This document shows, piece by piece, positions 35,779 to 46,778 of a stretch of 64,000 nt of DNA. Every line of letters begins with the position of its first letter. Positions within the stretch are counted from its first letter, which is position 1. The DNA is from Epiperipatus broadwayi. Its lineage: Eukaryota; Onychophora; Udeonychophora; Euonychophora; Peripatidae. Made by a program: the position numbers and the translations under genes. Location of the stretch: positions 3,967,081 through 4,031,080 of the forward strand of contig JAQFVV010000063.1 of assembly GCA_028023455.1 (NCBI GenBank). Reading direction: 5' to 3'. The notes beneath the pieces were generated by a model. That model saw only the letters and a program-made list of their open reading frames with translations. It searched no databases and was not told where the DNA came from.

Positions 35779-37563
35779 TATAACGGAAACGGTTATTTGG
35801 ATTGTTTGATTTATATATTTATCCTTTCAATTATATTTTATACTTATTTTTTATACATTTACTTTTTCACACTTTGATTCTTCCTTTCATTTATTTATTT
35901 TGTTTTACTATCAGTTTTGCTAACCAAAATATCCCGGCTTAGCCTCCAACTGTAATGGATATTGTTTATTTATTTATTTAACCAACGCCGTTACAATGCA
36001 AGCAGAGAGCTAATACAGATACAAATTTAACTTCATATGTATACCCTTGACCGAACCCCAAAGCAATACGTACATATTATCTTGGCATTATTTTTCCTGA
36101 TCTAGAACCCTCGGCTGCTGAACAAAGCAAACTATTTCAAGAAATTTAACGAATGTCCAGCGCTTGCTATTTATTTTTTATAATTGGGAAATTCGCACGA
36201 ACAAGCAGCACATGAATACCTTTAAAAATTAGCTTTACCCTTTAATCAATAAATTTCAGTTTCTCCCCTGTCGTAGCTTGGTGATAAGAGAATAAAGCAA
36301 GTATACGCAATTTACAAATAAATATGTTTAATAACACTCACTTTTATATAAAAAAATATATGATAACAATAATAAACAAACAAACACTTATATAATACGT
36401 GGCTATAATAAAACATAATAAAACAGATCAAATATAAAAGTTATTTTGAAGTCCGATTGGGTAGAGTTCTAAATTTATCAAAATTGTTCCTTGTTTATTT
36501 ATTTATGAAGATTATAAATTAAAATGCATGCATGCTTTTACCTAGGTTTTCATTGTAGTTGTTTCAATGGGTATTTCTTTCGAGCGCTCTTTACCGTCCA
36601 GTGAGAGATCATCCCTTTTTTTGTAGAGACAGTATGTCCTTCACTGTCGGCTGAATTGATTTTCTCTCTCAGTTTGTGGGGTTATTTCTCGTTCCAGTTT
36701 TTTACTTCTTGTCGATTCTTTTGGTAGATATTTAAGTTGTTCAGTCACAGAAACGGCGGTCTCTCTAGCAAGTCAGGCATAGATCTTATACATTGTAAGT
36801 GGTGAGACGGATTGAATACAAACCCACGTCCCTTTAACGCCACTAGCCACACACTTCTTTCATTTTCTTTGAGCTGTTGCTTCCTCAAAATCTCTACTAG
36901 TAATCCCCAGATAATCTGTAATTCTCTTACTGTCTTTTTTTGTTCATTCTTTTGTAAATTTTTAATTAAGATTTAGATTTCCAACCAATTCTTATCATCA
37001 TGTTTCTTTATTTAATTAGTGGCTGGAATGTAGGTTTTAATTAATTTAGCTGTAATTATAAGCTTTTCCTTGTTGTACATTTTCTTTGTCTGAGGAATTT
37101 AATTAGTCCAACAGACTTTAACACCTACGGCCATATTGTTTTTATATTACATATTACATTTCATTTGTATTTAAAGTTTACAATTCATTTTTTCACATTT
37201 ATGTTTTACATTTTATTTTAATTTATCACAATAGTCTTTAAAAGAGGGAAAAGACGCATTTCTTTATGCATCCCCTTCCCCTCTCCCAAATAAATAGAAA
37301 TAACTTTCAAGCATTTGACTTACTCGTTTTTTTTTTTAAAAAAAGAGAGAAAGAGACGCATTTCTTTATGCACCCCTCCCCTTCTCTTACTATTACAAAA
37401 ATCCACAGTAATTTCAACATTTGAATTTCAACTTTTTTCTTTTCCTTCTTTTTTTAAAAATTTAGTAGCTAATCCATTTACCTTTATTACTTTCTAGTAG
37501 CTAATTTATCTAATTTTGTTAATAAATATATACGTGTGACGACGACTTTACGTGGTCGTCACA
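35779..37563 (-). repeat. 5' LTR (in element orientation)
   Basis: On the + strand it begins TATAACGGAAACGG and ends CGTGGTCGTCACA. It matches 31603-33379 along its whole length, including the GCCGTTACAATGCAAGCAG block and the C-rich ATGCACCCC segments. A primer binding site abuts its inner edge. Confidence 0.9.
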
Positions 37564-40500
37564 ATAGATATATATATATATTATTTTCCAATTAAGGGAA
37601 ACATAATATTGACTATCATTATCTGGGAACAGAGAGAAATATTTATATATTTCACTGCTAAAACAAATGTTAATATTATATTGAAGGGAAACAAACAGAC
37701 CCAAAGTTATCAAAATTATACACATAATGATGCAATTGTTCTATTATATAAAATAATTTAATAAGCATTTTTTTATTGCTTAATTTTGCCTATGAGTGAA
37801 AATGTCCACCGTAAATATAAAATGTAGTTTAGTCCTCCTTGTTTAATGTACATGGATTGCTATAACCAAAAGTATACTTGCTATTTTGAAATAAGTAATG
37901 ATCATTCGACACATATTTTGGTGGTTTGTTTATAAAAAATTAATAGTTTCTGCATTGTGAAATGGCATATTTATATTTCCACTTTTATTATTAGTGTTGT
38001 TTTACCTTGCTATTTTATTGATCAGAATTTGTGATAGCTTTTAGCTGATGAGCCTTTGCTACATATAAGAGTATTAGATATAGTAACTATTAATGTTGTG
38101 CATGGGATTATGGAGAATTCCCCATTGTTGATTAATATGAGAGGATGATATTGTTGAGGCTGGTTAAGAGTTAGTGCTTAAAGCGTAGTTAATCCCAAGA
38201 GAGGATGATTCCCATAGTCTGAATTCTATTTTTTTTTCGTGACGAGGCACTGCCCGCACTTTTATACCGATGAAGGTACTAGAATTGGCCATACTATTAT
38301 TAAACTATCATGTTGTTTTTAGTATACAACTATCATGTTGTTTGTTTTCTTATGCAACTATCATGTTGTATTATAGAGCCTCACTTTATTGTCAGGTCCC
38401 TCACAAAGTTTTAGAGTTAGTTTTCTATCGTGTATGGTGAAGCTTAATTCAAAATCAAATGGCAAGCATTAAATAAAGTTAGATTACGGGACACTGGTCC
38501 ATCTATAGTGTTTGTCTAATTGGGATAGTGTCTTTATGATGTTGTGTAATCATCATCAGTTTATAAACGGACCAACTAAACTTGTTAGTGTTTGTAGAAC
38601 TTCTACATAAAAGAGCAAGGGATGTACATGGACAATGTAGATTTATCTTTTTCAAGTGGTGATCTGCCGATGGATCAGTAAGATCATTTAATCATTAAAT
38701 GATTAGGTTGTGGACATGCACAATGTTTTGGTGTCATGCGTGCATTTAACTTTTGATGTCTGTCCCACATCAATATAATGAATCTTTTCATATTCAAAGA
38801 TAAAAGCTAATAAATTATTAATTGTGCTGAATGTGATAATTGCCCTTATCATATTCAAATAAATTAAATAGCTATAGTTCAATGTAATAAATTGTAACTC
38901 AATTATTAGATTTAGAAATGTTTGTAAATTCCCATCTCCGATTTTATTAAATGAATTTATCTTGTTTCATGTAATGTGTCTGAAAGAGTCTTGTATATAA
39001 TGTAAATAAATCTTGTTGTGTTAAAAATTTATTTAGTTTTCAGTATTCTTATTGCTAATCAACACACCCACATATTATATTTGTTATTGCTATCGACATA
39101 TCCTATGATTATATGGAAATCATCATCAATCGATATTGTAAAAATCACTATATGTAAGTATATCAGAATAATTTTGTGAAGCCCTATAATTTATGAGTAT
39201 ATTTAGGGCATCATTACTTAATAATTAAACATTACTAACCTAAAGAATATTATTTTAAGTGATATACTAAAAGATTAAACCTCTAATATTGGTTTGATCA
39301 GTTCATTTGAATCCACAGATCTGTCATTCACTGGTCTGGATCACCTTGTTTCTAATTAAGGGAGAAAGAAAGTTGGAAAGCTATTGTGTTTAGCTATTGA
39401 AAAATCATTCCTACTTATTGAAGCTTAAAGTTTATCATAGTTAGGGAATTTATAGAATTTATTTGAAATTATTGAATATTGTGTAGAAATTCAATTCAGT
39501 ATTAAGAGCTATTTTGTGTGCTATGCTTGGGTAGTGGTAAAATCCCTCTCACTGACCCAAGTGTATCTTGTATAACACCCTTTTAGATATGTGAACCCTG
39601 AGAGGGATAAGTTATATCAATTTGTGATAGGATTTGAATTTATGTTAAATTTATATCCAGTTAATTATTGTAGTTAGATGGGGAATTGTGTTACATTCAC
39701 CGTGTTATGAAAGGTCAACCAAACTTTAAAGTATCAATTGCTTTTTTTGTCTGAAATGTATAGTTGGGTTTGACTTTATGGTAAATATTCTGGTTTTAGT
39801 AAGCTTAGAATCTGTATTTTATTTAATTGTCTTATTATCATTTAATTCAATATCAAATTTAAATTCTAGACATCATCTTTCATCATCATCATTCTTCTCA
39901 TCTGTCATTTCAATCTTTCTTTATTCTTCTTTCATCCTAATTCATTATCCTAGTTAACTCATCATTCATTAGCTTTATTCCATTATCATTTTAATCATCC
40001 ATTAACTCTTATACATCTTCATTCTTTTCTCTTCATTTTCAGACTCATTTTATTTTATTATTTAATTATTACTTATTTTCATCATCCATTTAGCCATTTA
40101 CATCCTAATTTACTTATTGCCTAATTTATACTTTTAATTTCATATTCATTCCATCAATCTAATTATTATTTATTTATTGATTTGACAAATATTCAGTTTA
40201 TTTTATAACCTTTTGGTTTGTTTGCTTGTTCATGGATTTTGAAGCTAGTTTGACCAGAAATTATTAATCACCTTGTGATCTTCTCTAAGTTTATAGTTTC
40301 ATGCGAGCTTGGTTAATAAAGTCATCCCTTTAGTTTATCATTTATTTTGGGCGTATATTCTAGATTAGTTGTAGCTAGGAAGGTTACAGAGGAAGATATG
40401 GTTTCCAAACGTGTAAATTGGACTAGTTAGATTAGCAGGAAGGCTACTGGGGAGATTATAGTGCCTAAAACATGCGGTATGATTCATTTATGATTACAGC

Positions 40501-42143
40501 GATATGGAGAGGGTTACAATATATATATAAAATAAATCCTAGATATAATGAAATATCATCTAACAACAAAATGATATATGACAATAGCTGTAATATAATC
40601 ATAACATATAAAAATAATATATAAAAGCTCTTTTCAGTAAATTTTAAATTTTTGCCCTTTTCAATATGTCTTAACTACAAAAATAACCTATATTGCATAC
40701 ATAGTAACATCTACTGCCTCTATATAAAATTAACGTAAGCCTATAATTTACTCTTAAATATCTTAATAATAACACGTATCATACAACCCTCCATTATGCA
40801 TCCTTCTGTATTGTGTTTTAACAGTATCGGTTCAATTGCAGTTTGAATTAGTTTTATTACAAAGCTGCCTTGTCAAAAAAATAAAGTCTGCTTAATAAAA
40901 GACTAATAGATTGATTAATAAATTTATATATTGCTGTGTGAATGTATGCTTACATCTTAAATATATGCATGACTTAAATTTCACGAGTTTAAGAAATTAA
41001 AAGGAAATCGATCTATAAAGTTATTTGCTTTCTCTGTTCATGGGGGGGGGGGTTCTATAATCCCAGCCATGTCAGTGACAAAAATTAATTACAGAAACTT
41101 CTTTTGTATATCTCAGCAAGTTTATTTCTTTATGAACTTTGGGACAAAAATTAGATCAAGATTTGGGTGTGGGCATTCTTCATTCTGCACTTTATGAATG
41201 TATATTGCAGTCCATTAATTCAGATTTGCATTAGCTTTTATTTTTTAAAATCTGTACTTGAGTATTCTTAACTTGTTATTTTCCATTAATACATTTACTG
41301 CTGAGTTTCTCTTTCACTTCAGTCTACTATTATATTAAACTGATAACTTCATTTTGAAGTCTTTAAATTATATATACTACTTTAACACAGCTATTTCTTC
41401 ATTTTAGGAAAGACATATTATTATCAACTCTCCAGTTCTTTTCAATGTACACATTCTTTTACTATTCTGATGCTTTCTTACCCCTCTGATACTCTCAGTT
41501 TGTCTTTTTATTAATTGCACTAATTAACATAATTATTATTCATTTTCTCCTAACAAAGAAATTTTCTGGTGTGTCCTACTTTTTGGGTGAAGAAATATAA
41601 AATGCACACACTTTCACAAATCTAAGAATAAACTTTATTCACATTACAATATGTACAGTGTACAGACAGTTTATTGCTAAAAGAAATGTATTTTGCAAAA
41701 TTATAGTTAAAAAGTGATAACTTAAGTATTGAAAGGCAAAAAAGAAAGAAATTAAATTTATGTAAGTTTTAGTGCACACAAATAAATTTGAATTGCATAG
41801 TTTAAGAAAATGTATCATATTTTGTAACCCTTTCAAATTTGCCATCTGGATGGAGACTTAAAGAAATAATTTTCCTTTTACATTGTGTTGGAAATCTGAA
41901 TATGTTATTCAAAATTATGAAGCAGTAAATAGCTGGAGGAGGAATTTAATGTTCACTAGTAATTTTATTTTATTTTCTACTCTTTCTATTTGTAAAATAA
42001 TTATTTAAATATAAAAATTAAAAAAAACAAACAAACAAAGCATGTTTTGTAAACTTATATTAAATCTGGATAAAGATATTTTGTTTAAAAGATCCTAATA
42101 TAAATTAATAGATTTAATTATGTGTTAAGCGTAGACGATTTTT
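37564..42143. other. Long non-coding AT-rich stretch
   Basis: No gene is supported. Small features are a three-copy AACTATCATGTTGT repeat (38302-38370), AAATAAATC polyadenylation-like signals near 39004, a T/C-rich tract of ATTC/CATC-type words (39860-40180), a GGTTACA boundary against an (AT)n tract at about 40520 and a 10-nt G run near 41041. These hint at one more decayed LTR-like element around 38.1-40.5 kb, but I cannot bound it. Confidence 0.4.
38302..38370. repeat. Three-copy ~26-bp repeat
   Basis: The word AACTATCATGTTGT occurs near 38303, 38329 and 38356. Spacing is 26-27 bp and the intervening bases are T-rich. No function is evident. Confidence 0.7.
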
Positions 42144-42894
42144 ACTCAGACTTCCAAGCACCCTTTAACTATCCACACTATATATACCACTGATACACAT
42201 GACCACACACATATAGAAAAGATAAATAATCACCAATATAAGTATTTCATGCTGAACCAACATTCGTCAGTTGGTCCGGATTATCATCTCCCGCGCATAT
42301 ATATATATAATCAGTGCTCAGTTTATATTAAGATAGCAAATCTTCATACTTTAATGGACAGGCTTCAAGCTACAGCAACTTCCAACTCTTCAGCCATTCG
42401 TACCATTGAAAATCTGATGATGGAAAGCCCAAATCCTATGTTGATGCCAATATTATTGCCTTGCCCATGTTGACCTCAAGTCATTCTGACCCTTCATGTA
42501 TAGGACCTTATCCATTTAAATACATAGAAGAGGGATGGGTGGGATGCAGGCTTAATGGGTAAATATTTGAAATACAGGCATTCTTCATATAGCAGCATGG
42601 AATTGGGGCTTTCCATTATAGATTTTCAATGGTGTGGATGGCAGAAGAGTTGGAGGTTGGAGTAGATTGAAGCCTGCCCATTAAAGTATGAAGGTTTGCT
42701 ATCTTAATATAAACTGAGCACTGATTATATATGTGTGAGAGATGATAAATATGGACCAATTGAGTGCTGGTTCAGCATGAAATACATATATTAGTGATTA
42801 TTTATCTTTTCTACATGTGTGTGGTCATGTGTATCAGTGGTATGAGATAGTGTGGATAGTTGAAGGGTGCTTGAAAGTCTGAGTTCAAATCCCC
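42144..42894. mobile_element. Fold-back element with ~290-bp inverted arms, copy 1 (SINE-like)
   Basis: The left arm (about 42144-42440) and right arm (about 42590-42884) are inverted copies. For example ACTCAGACTTCCAAGCACCC at left meets GGGTGCTTGAAAGTCTGAGT at right, and GTTTATATTAAGATAGCAAA meets its complement. The right end continues into GAGTTCAAATCCCC, a good match to an RNA polymerase III B box, with a weaker A-box-like TGAGATAGTGTGG about 30 nt before it. The arms may thus be two head-to-head copies of a tRNA-derived SINE. A second, diverged copy lies at 45148-45774. Confidence 0.6.
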
Positions 42895-44353
42895 TGTATT
42901 TAAAATTAAGCTCCAGGTATATGAAGAATGCCTGTATTTTATATATTTATGTGTTATGCATTAAAAATATCTTATGAGGATATGAGATATAAATTGGTCA
43001 GAAAAATGACAGTGAGAGTCTTGATTCAAGAGTAAATCAGTCTGGATTGATTCTGTGAAGAGAGAAAATGCTTATAGAGAAGTAGCTGTTAAAAAGGAAA
43101 ACCATGATTAAAATAGTTTTTATCAGATCAATGCTGGTTAGCTTTGCTAGCTGATGTTTAAACAAGTTATCACTTTAATAATCCCTCCATTTCAAAAAGT
43201 ATGAGAACCTTAGCAAGAAAAAGTCTATTTACCATGGTTGGCTGGAAAAGGCATGCCAGTCAGTAGACCTGAAACTATGTAATTGTTTACAGAAACAAAT
43301 TTTGAAATAGTGTAAAATGCAGCATAACCTGTTTTAAAGAAAGAAACCATGTTCTATGTAAATAAGTAGACCCTGTCTTAAAACCTAATGCATATCTATT
43401 TGTAATGGGATTCATCTACATTGTCTGCCATCAGTTACCTGAAGAGGATAATCGCTATTCAGACTGGATTAATGTAAACTATTATGATGTGCATATATAT
43501 AATAAGTTTACACTCTATAAAAACTATGGCTTAAATTTTTTATATTATCTGATGACTTTTTTTTTATATTTAACTATAAAGTTTTAAATATAATGTTCGT
43601 ATTTATTCAATTCAATATTTTGTATATTTATTTATTTACTTTTTTTAAATTAATGATTTGAGTAATGATTTGTGTTTTGTTTATTTATTGTATATAAATT
43701 ATTTTTTATTAATCTATATAGTTTGTTTTTGCTGTTTGAACTCATTCCAAACATAAGCCTTTAATATATTAGTAATCTGAGAAAACATGCAATCATGTTG
43801 GGGGTCACGCAGGCATAACAGAATTTCATTAAAATGACGATGATTGGTGGTAGTAAAATATCACAAGTAATTTTCTATTTAAGACAGATTGGTTTTTAAA
43901 AGATTTATTTTAAATTGAATCTAAATAAAGAAATTAAAAATTCTTTTGGAATCATTATGCTTAACCTATCCTTTAATGCTAAGGTTATTTTAATCATCAT
44001 GAGTAGTTATATATTTTGAATATATTTGATTTTGTTAACCATTTCCTAGTTGAATTTATATTAACTTCAACTTTGTTACTGTTATAGTATCTTTCCATTA
44101 CATTGTAATATCTAGGCATTCTTTAATTTTGCTTATTTACTAGTTATTGCTTAACTTTTAATTTCTTTTTAATGCATGTTTTTAACATCAGTTTTGTTGA
44201 TAGTAATTGTCTGAAAAGGAAATTTTTAAATTGTTCATAAATTTGTATAAAAAAATTTTTTTTTGGACTCTATATTGTTTGTTATTATTACTTGCATTCA
44301 ATCAATTTATTGTGGCTACAATTCTGTTATGTTCTTATTTGCAAATTTTTAAT
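42895..44353. other. Non-coding AT-rich DNA
   Basis: I found no gene or repeat that I can support here. Confidence 0.45.
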
Positions 44354-44511
44354 TACCGTATTTACCGGCATATAAGACGTACCCCCCCCCCCCAACAAAT
44401 TTTAAAGAAAGTAATATTTTCACGAATTTTCATGATGATTTACTGTACTAATGTTATAATTATTTATGTCTACAAAAAACGTAACTAGGGAACACTGTTA
44501 TTAAATGCCTT

Positions 44512-45046
44512 TTAATCTTCATCCCCAAAACCCAGAAATTCATTTCCAGAGCTAAATGAAGAATCACTTGAAACTTTTTTTTCTGAAACTGAGTCTTTGA
44601 ATAACAAATCATCCTCTGTGACATCGTGTGGGTTACTAAATTCCACATTTTTAGAATGACTTTACAACTATCTCATGTTTCACAGCATCCCATGGTGTTT
44701 TGACCCATTCACAAATCTCTTCCTTCTTTCTGATGCTGTCACTTCAAAATCTGTAGACTCCATCCAACTGTTCCATTTCTCTTTCATGAATCTTTTAAGT
44801 GGTTTTATTACAGCAGGCATCTGAAGGTTGAAGCTGATTCATTAGATCATCTGAAATTACAGCTAATTGAGTTTTCAGTTGGTTGACTTTTTTTCACAGC
44901 TTTTCTTCTGTGAGCCGGAAACTGATCTCATACTAGCAAGGGAGGTTTTTTTAACAGTCCACCAGGAAGCATACACCACAGATTGCCTATCCACAATTTC
45001 ATTCCCCTTTGTCCATCCAGCCCTTAGGATGAACTTGCACAAACAC
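44512..45046 (-). pseudogene. pogo/Tigger transposase C-terminal fragment
   Basis: The translation, with several stops and frame changes, shows VHPKGWMDK and KLWIGNLW, then a K-PPLLV-x-DQFPAHRRK segment matching the family's LLVLDSFRGH-type region with its catalytic Asp. Next come QLQPSD-like and KPLKRFMKEKWNSWM-like stretches, and finally VEFSNPHDVTEDDLLF and NEFLGFGDED before the stop. The GWMD, KxLW, sFkkCgISN..DGTEDD and acidic tail order is typical of pogo/Tigger/jerky transposases, which cut and paste DNA at TA. It is clearly dead. The 5' part is lost at the nested fold-back element. Confidence 0.65.
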
Positions 45047-45066
45047 ATTTATATATATATATATAA

Positions 45067-45160
45067 TTCTAAAGGACTTGAACTCGAACTCATTTATCAA
45101 ATCTTTATATATATATATAATTCTAAAGGACTTGAACTCGAACTCATCTATCAAATCTAT
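45067..45160. repeat. 54-bp tandem duplication
   Basis: The block TTCTAAAGGACTTGAACTCG...TATCAAATCT plus a short (AT)n occurs at 45067 and again at 45121. It lies immediately left of the fold-back element. The GAACTCGAACTCA core faintly resembles a B box. Confidence 0.7.
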
Positions 45161-45774
45161 CTCATACATCACATACATGTGAAAAAAGTAAATGATCTCC
45201 AGTATATGTATTTTCTGCTGAATCACCATTTGTCAGTTGGTCCAAATCTCCTCCCCCAACACATATATACTATCAGTGTCCAATTTATATTAAGATAGCA
45301 AATTTTTAAACTTTAATGAACAATCTTTAATCTTCTCCACTCTCCAACTTTTCAGCCATCCATTTTATTGAAAATCCGAGAATGGAATGCTCAAAGCTCA
45401 TGTTAATATCAATATTATTGTCATAATCATGAGTTTGATCCCTGCATATTGTCTATTCAAGCTCCCTACATCTATCTAATCTATCTTATACAACTGATAC
45501 ACATGGCCACATGCATCTGAAAAAGATAGCATTTCATCCTCTGATTTTCAATGAAATGGATGGCTGAAGAGTTAGAAAATGGAGAAGATTGAAGCTTGTC
45601 CAATAAAGTTTAGATTTGCTATCCTAATATAAACTGAGCACTGATGGTATATGTGTGTTAGAGATGGTGATCTGGACCAACTGATGAGTGCTGGTTTAGC
45701 ATGAAATACACATATTTGAGATCATTTATCTTTTTCACACATATGTGGTCATGTGTATCAGATAGATTTGATAG
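45148..45774. mobile_element. Fold-back element, copy 2, within the pogo copy
   Basis: The outer arms CTATCAAATCTATC (45148) and GATAGATTTGATAG (45761) are inverted. Inside them are the same arm sequences as copy 1 (for example TTTATATTAAGATAGCAAAT at left, TTTGCTATCCTAATATAAAC at right, and TCAGTTGGTCC versus GGACCAACTGA). It is more diverged than copy 1 and carries an extra inverted scrap at about 45470-45530. Confidence 0.6.
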
Positions 45775-45913
45775 ATGTAGATAGCCGTATATATATATAT
45801 AAACCAGAAGTTATTTCAACTTATAATTTTGATTACTGTCACATGAGGCACACCCCATATTTTAAGCATTTTTTGTGGGGAAAAAACAGTGAGACATATC
45901 CTGACAAATACAG

Positions 45914-46636
45914 TTTGTAATATCCTGTATATTAGTTAAATAAAATCACAAACTTGATGATAAAAATGATATAATATTGTAAAGTATGCCCCTTATATCC
46001 CTCCAATATCAGTTGCATCCCTTGTGGTCTAATTTGAATCCAAGACCCATGATAGTAATGTTTTTGATTAATCACTATATTAATAAAAATAAAGCATTAT
46101 AATTGACAAACCATTAATTGTGATACACATTTAAACCCCAACTTAATCATACTATAAATACATATCTCGATTAAATTATAAAACACATACATGATAACAC
46201 TAATCTTTAATAATTATTATCTTGTTAAGGGTGATGTAACTCCAACACCCTACAACAATACATGAGAAATATGACCGGATAAAGTGTTTGCAAGCAAGAA
46301 ATGAAAATTTATATTAAAGTAAAGAAAATAAATTGCAAATAAAAATGTTATTGTTATTAACACATTATATATAATAATAATCACTAATAATGATGTCAAC
46401 AATGGACCTAACTGATGCTTTTTTTTTTAACAATGAGCTTTTTCTCCAAAGAGAGATAAAATTTCTCATCTGCTGAATAACGTGCTAAAATTTAAGCAGA
46501 GAAGTCGAATTTCAATTTGAATAAAAACACCAGCTACCTTTGAATTGAAATAATATTAAAAAAAAACAATATCCAAATATCTGAGAAAGCAAGGATAAGC
46601 ATATAGAATTTAAGATAGCCAACTGAGGAATTGGAA
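45914..46636. other. Non-coding AT-rich DNA
   Basis: No gene or repeat was recognised in this span. Confidence 0.45.
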
Positions 46637-46653
46637 ACTGAAATATTCGCAAT

Positions 46654-46759
46654 TTTTTTTTATCTCGTGTGTCATAGCATCGGCCGGGAAGCGAATCCGC
46701 TAACATGGGACAACTGCTTTTTTAAGGCAGCTGTGCTGACCTCTCGACCACCAACGCTT
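46654..46759 (-). pseudogene. tRNA-Leu(UAA)-like retropseudogene with poly(A) tail
   Basis: On the minus strand 46758-46676 folds as a long-variable-arm tRNA. The 7-bp acceptor stem AGCGTTG/CGATGCT pairs with two wobbles, and GGTCGAGAGG is a Leu/Ser-type A box. The anticodon stem GCTGC/GCAGT encloses a CTTAAAA-type loop (anticodon TAA) enlarged by two A. The T arm (GCGGATTCGCTTCCCGGC) is mispaired, so it is not a functional tRNA. A short tail and an A9 run follow. The unit is flanked by ACTGAAATATTCGCAATT (46637-46654) and ACTGAAATATTCACAATT (46761-46778), an 18-bp target duplication with one mismatch. That is the signature of LINE-mediated retroposition. The left duplication overlaps the end of the poly(A) by a base or two. 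Confidence 0.8.
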
Positions 46760-46778
46760 GACTGAAATATTCACAATT

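Larger units (their letters stand above)
31603..37563 (-). mobile_element. Non-autonomous gypsy-like LTR retrotransposon (two LTRs, PBS, PPT, gag only)
   Basis: Two ~1.78-kb direct repeats (31603-33379 and 35779-37563) flank a 2.4-kb interior. On the minus strand the LTRs run TGT(C/G)ACG ... CCGTTATA. A proline-type primer binding site (TTGGGGGCCAGTGTCCGAG) follows the 5' LTR, and a purine tract (AAAAACGGGCGGAGTG) precedes the 3' LTR, which fixes the orientation. The interior holds one broken gag-like frame and no protease, reverse transcriptase, RNase H or integrase, so the copy would need proteins from elsewhere. The flanks are AT-rich (ATAT / ATAG), and a clean target duplication is not certain. 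The LTRs differ by scattered substitutions and small indels, so the insertion is not recent. Confidence 0.85.
44356..45913 (-). mobile_element. Decayed pogo/Tigger-like DNA transposon interrupted by a fold-back element
   Basis: The left end CCGTATTTACCGGCATATAAGACGTACC after TA (44354-44355) looks like a pogo/Tigger terminus. The right end (complement CTGTATTTGTCAGGATATGTCTCAC, ending at 45913) is a diverged inverted partner. Both ends are followed inward by C-rich sequence (on the right, CACCCC). Between them the minus strand encodes a decayed transposase C-terminus (44512-45046), and the interior is broken by the fold-back element at about 45148-45774. The N-terminal DNA-binding domain and most of the DDE core are absent. 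The right boundary is less sure because TT instead of TA follows it. Confidence 0.55.

Noticed and set aside
38096-40519. Further LTR element ending GGTTACA next to (AT)n
   Set aside because: I could not find a matching start, a second LTR, or coding remnants, so it is only mentioned within the surrounding span.
44867-45298. 143-codon frame on the + strand
   Set aside because: Antisense to the pogo transposase remnant and runs across (AT)n tracts and the 54-bp duplication.
46676-46758. Functional tRNA-Leu gene
   Set aside because: The enlarged anticodon loop, mispaired T arm, poly(A) tail and flanking target duplication show a retropseudogene.
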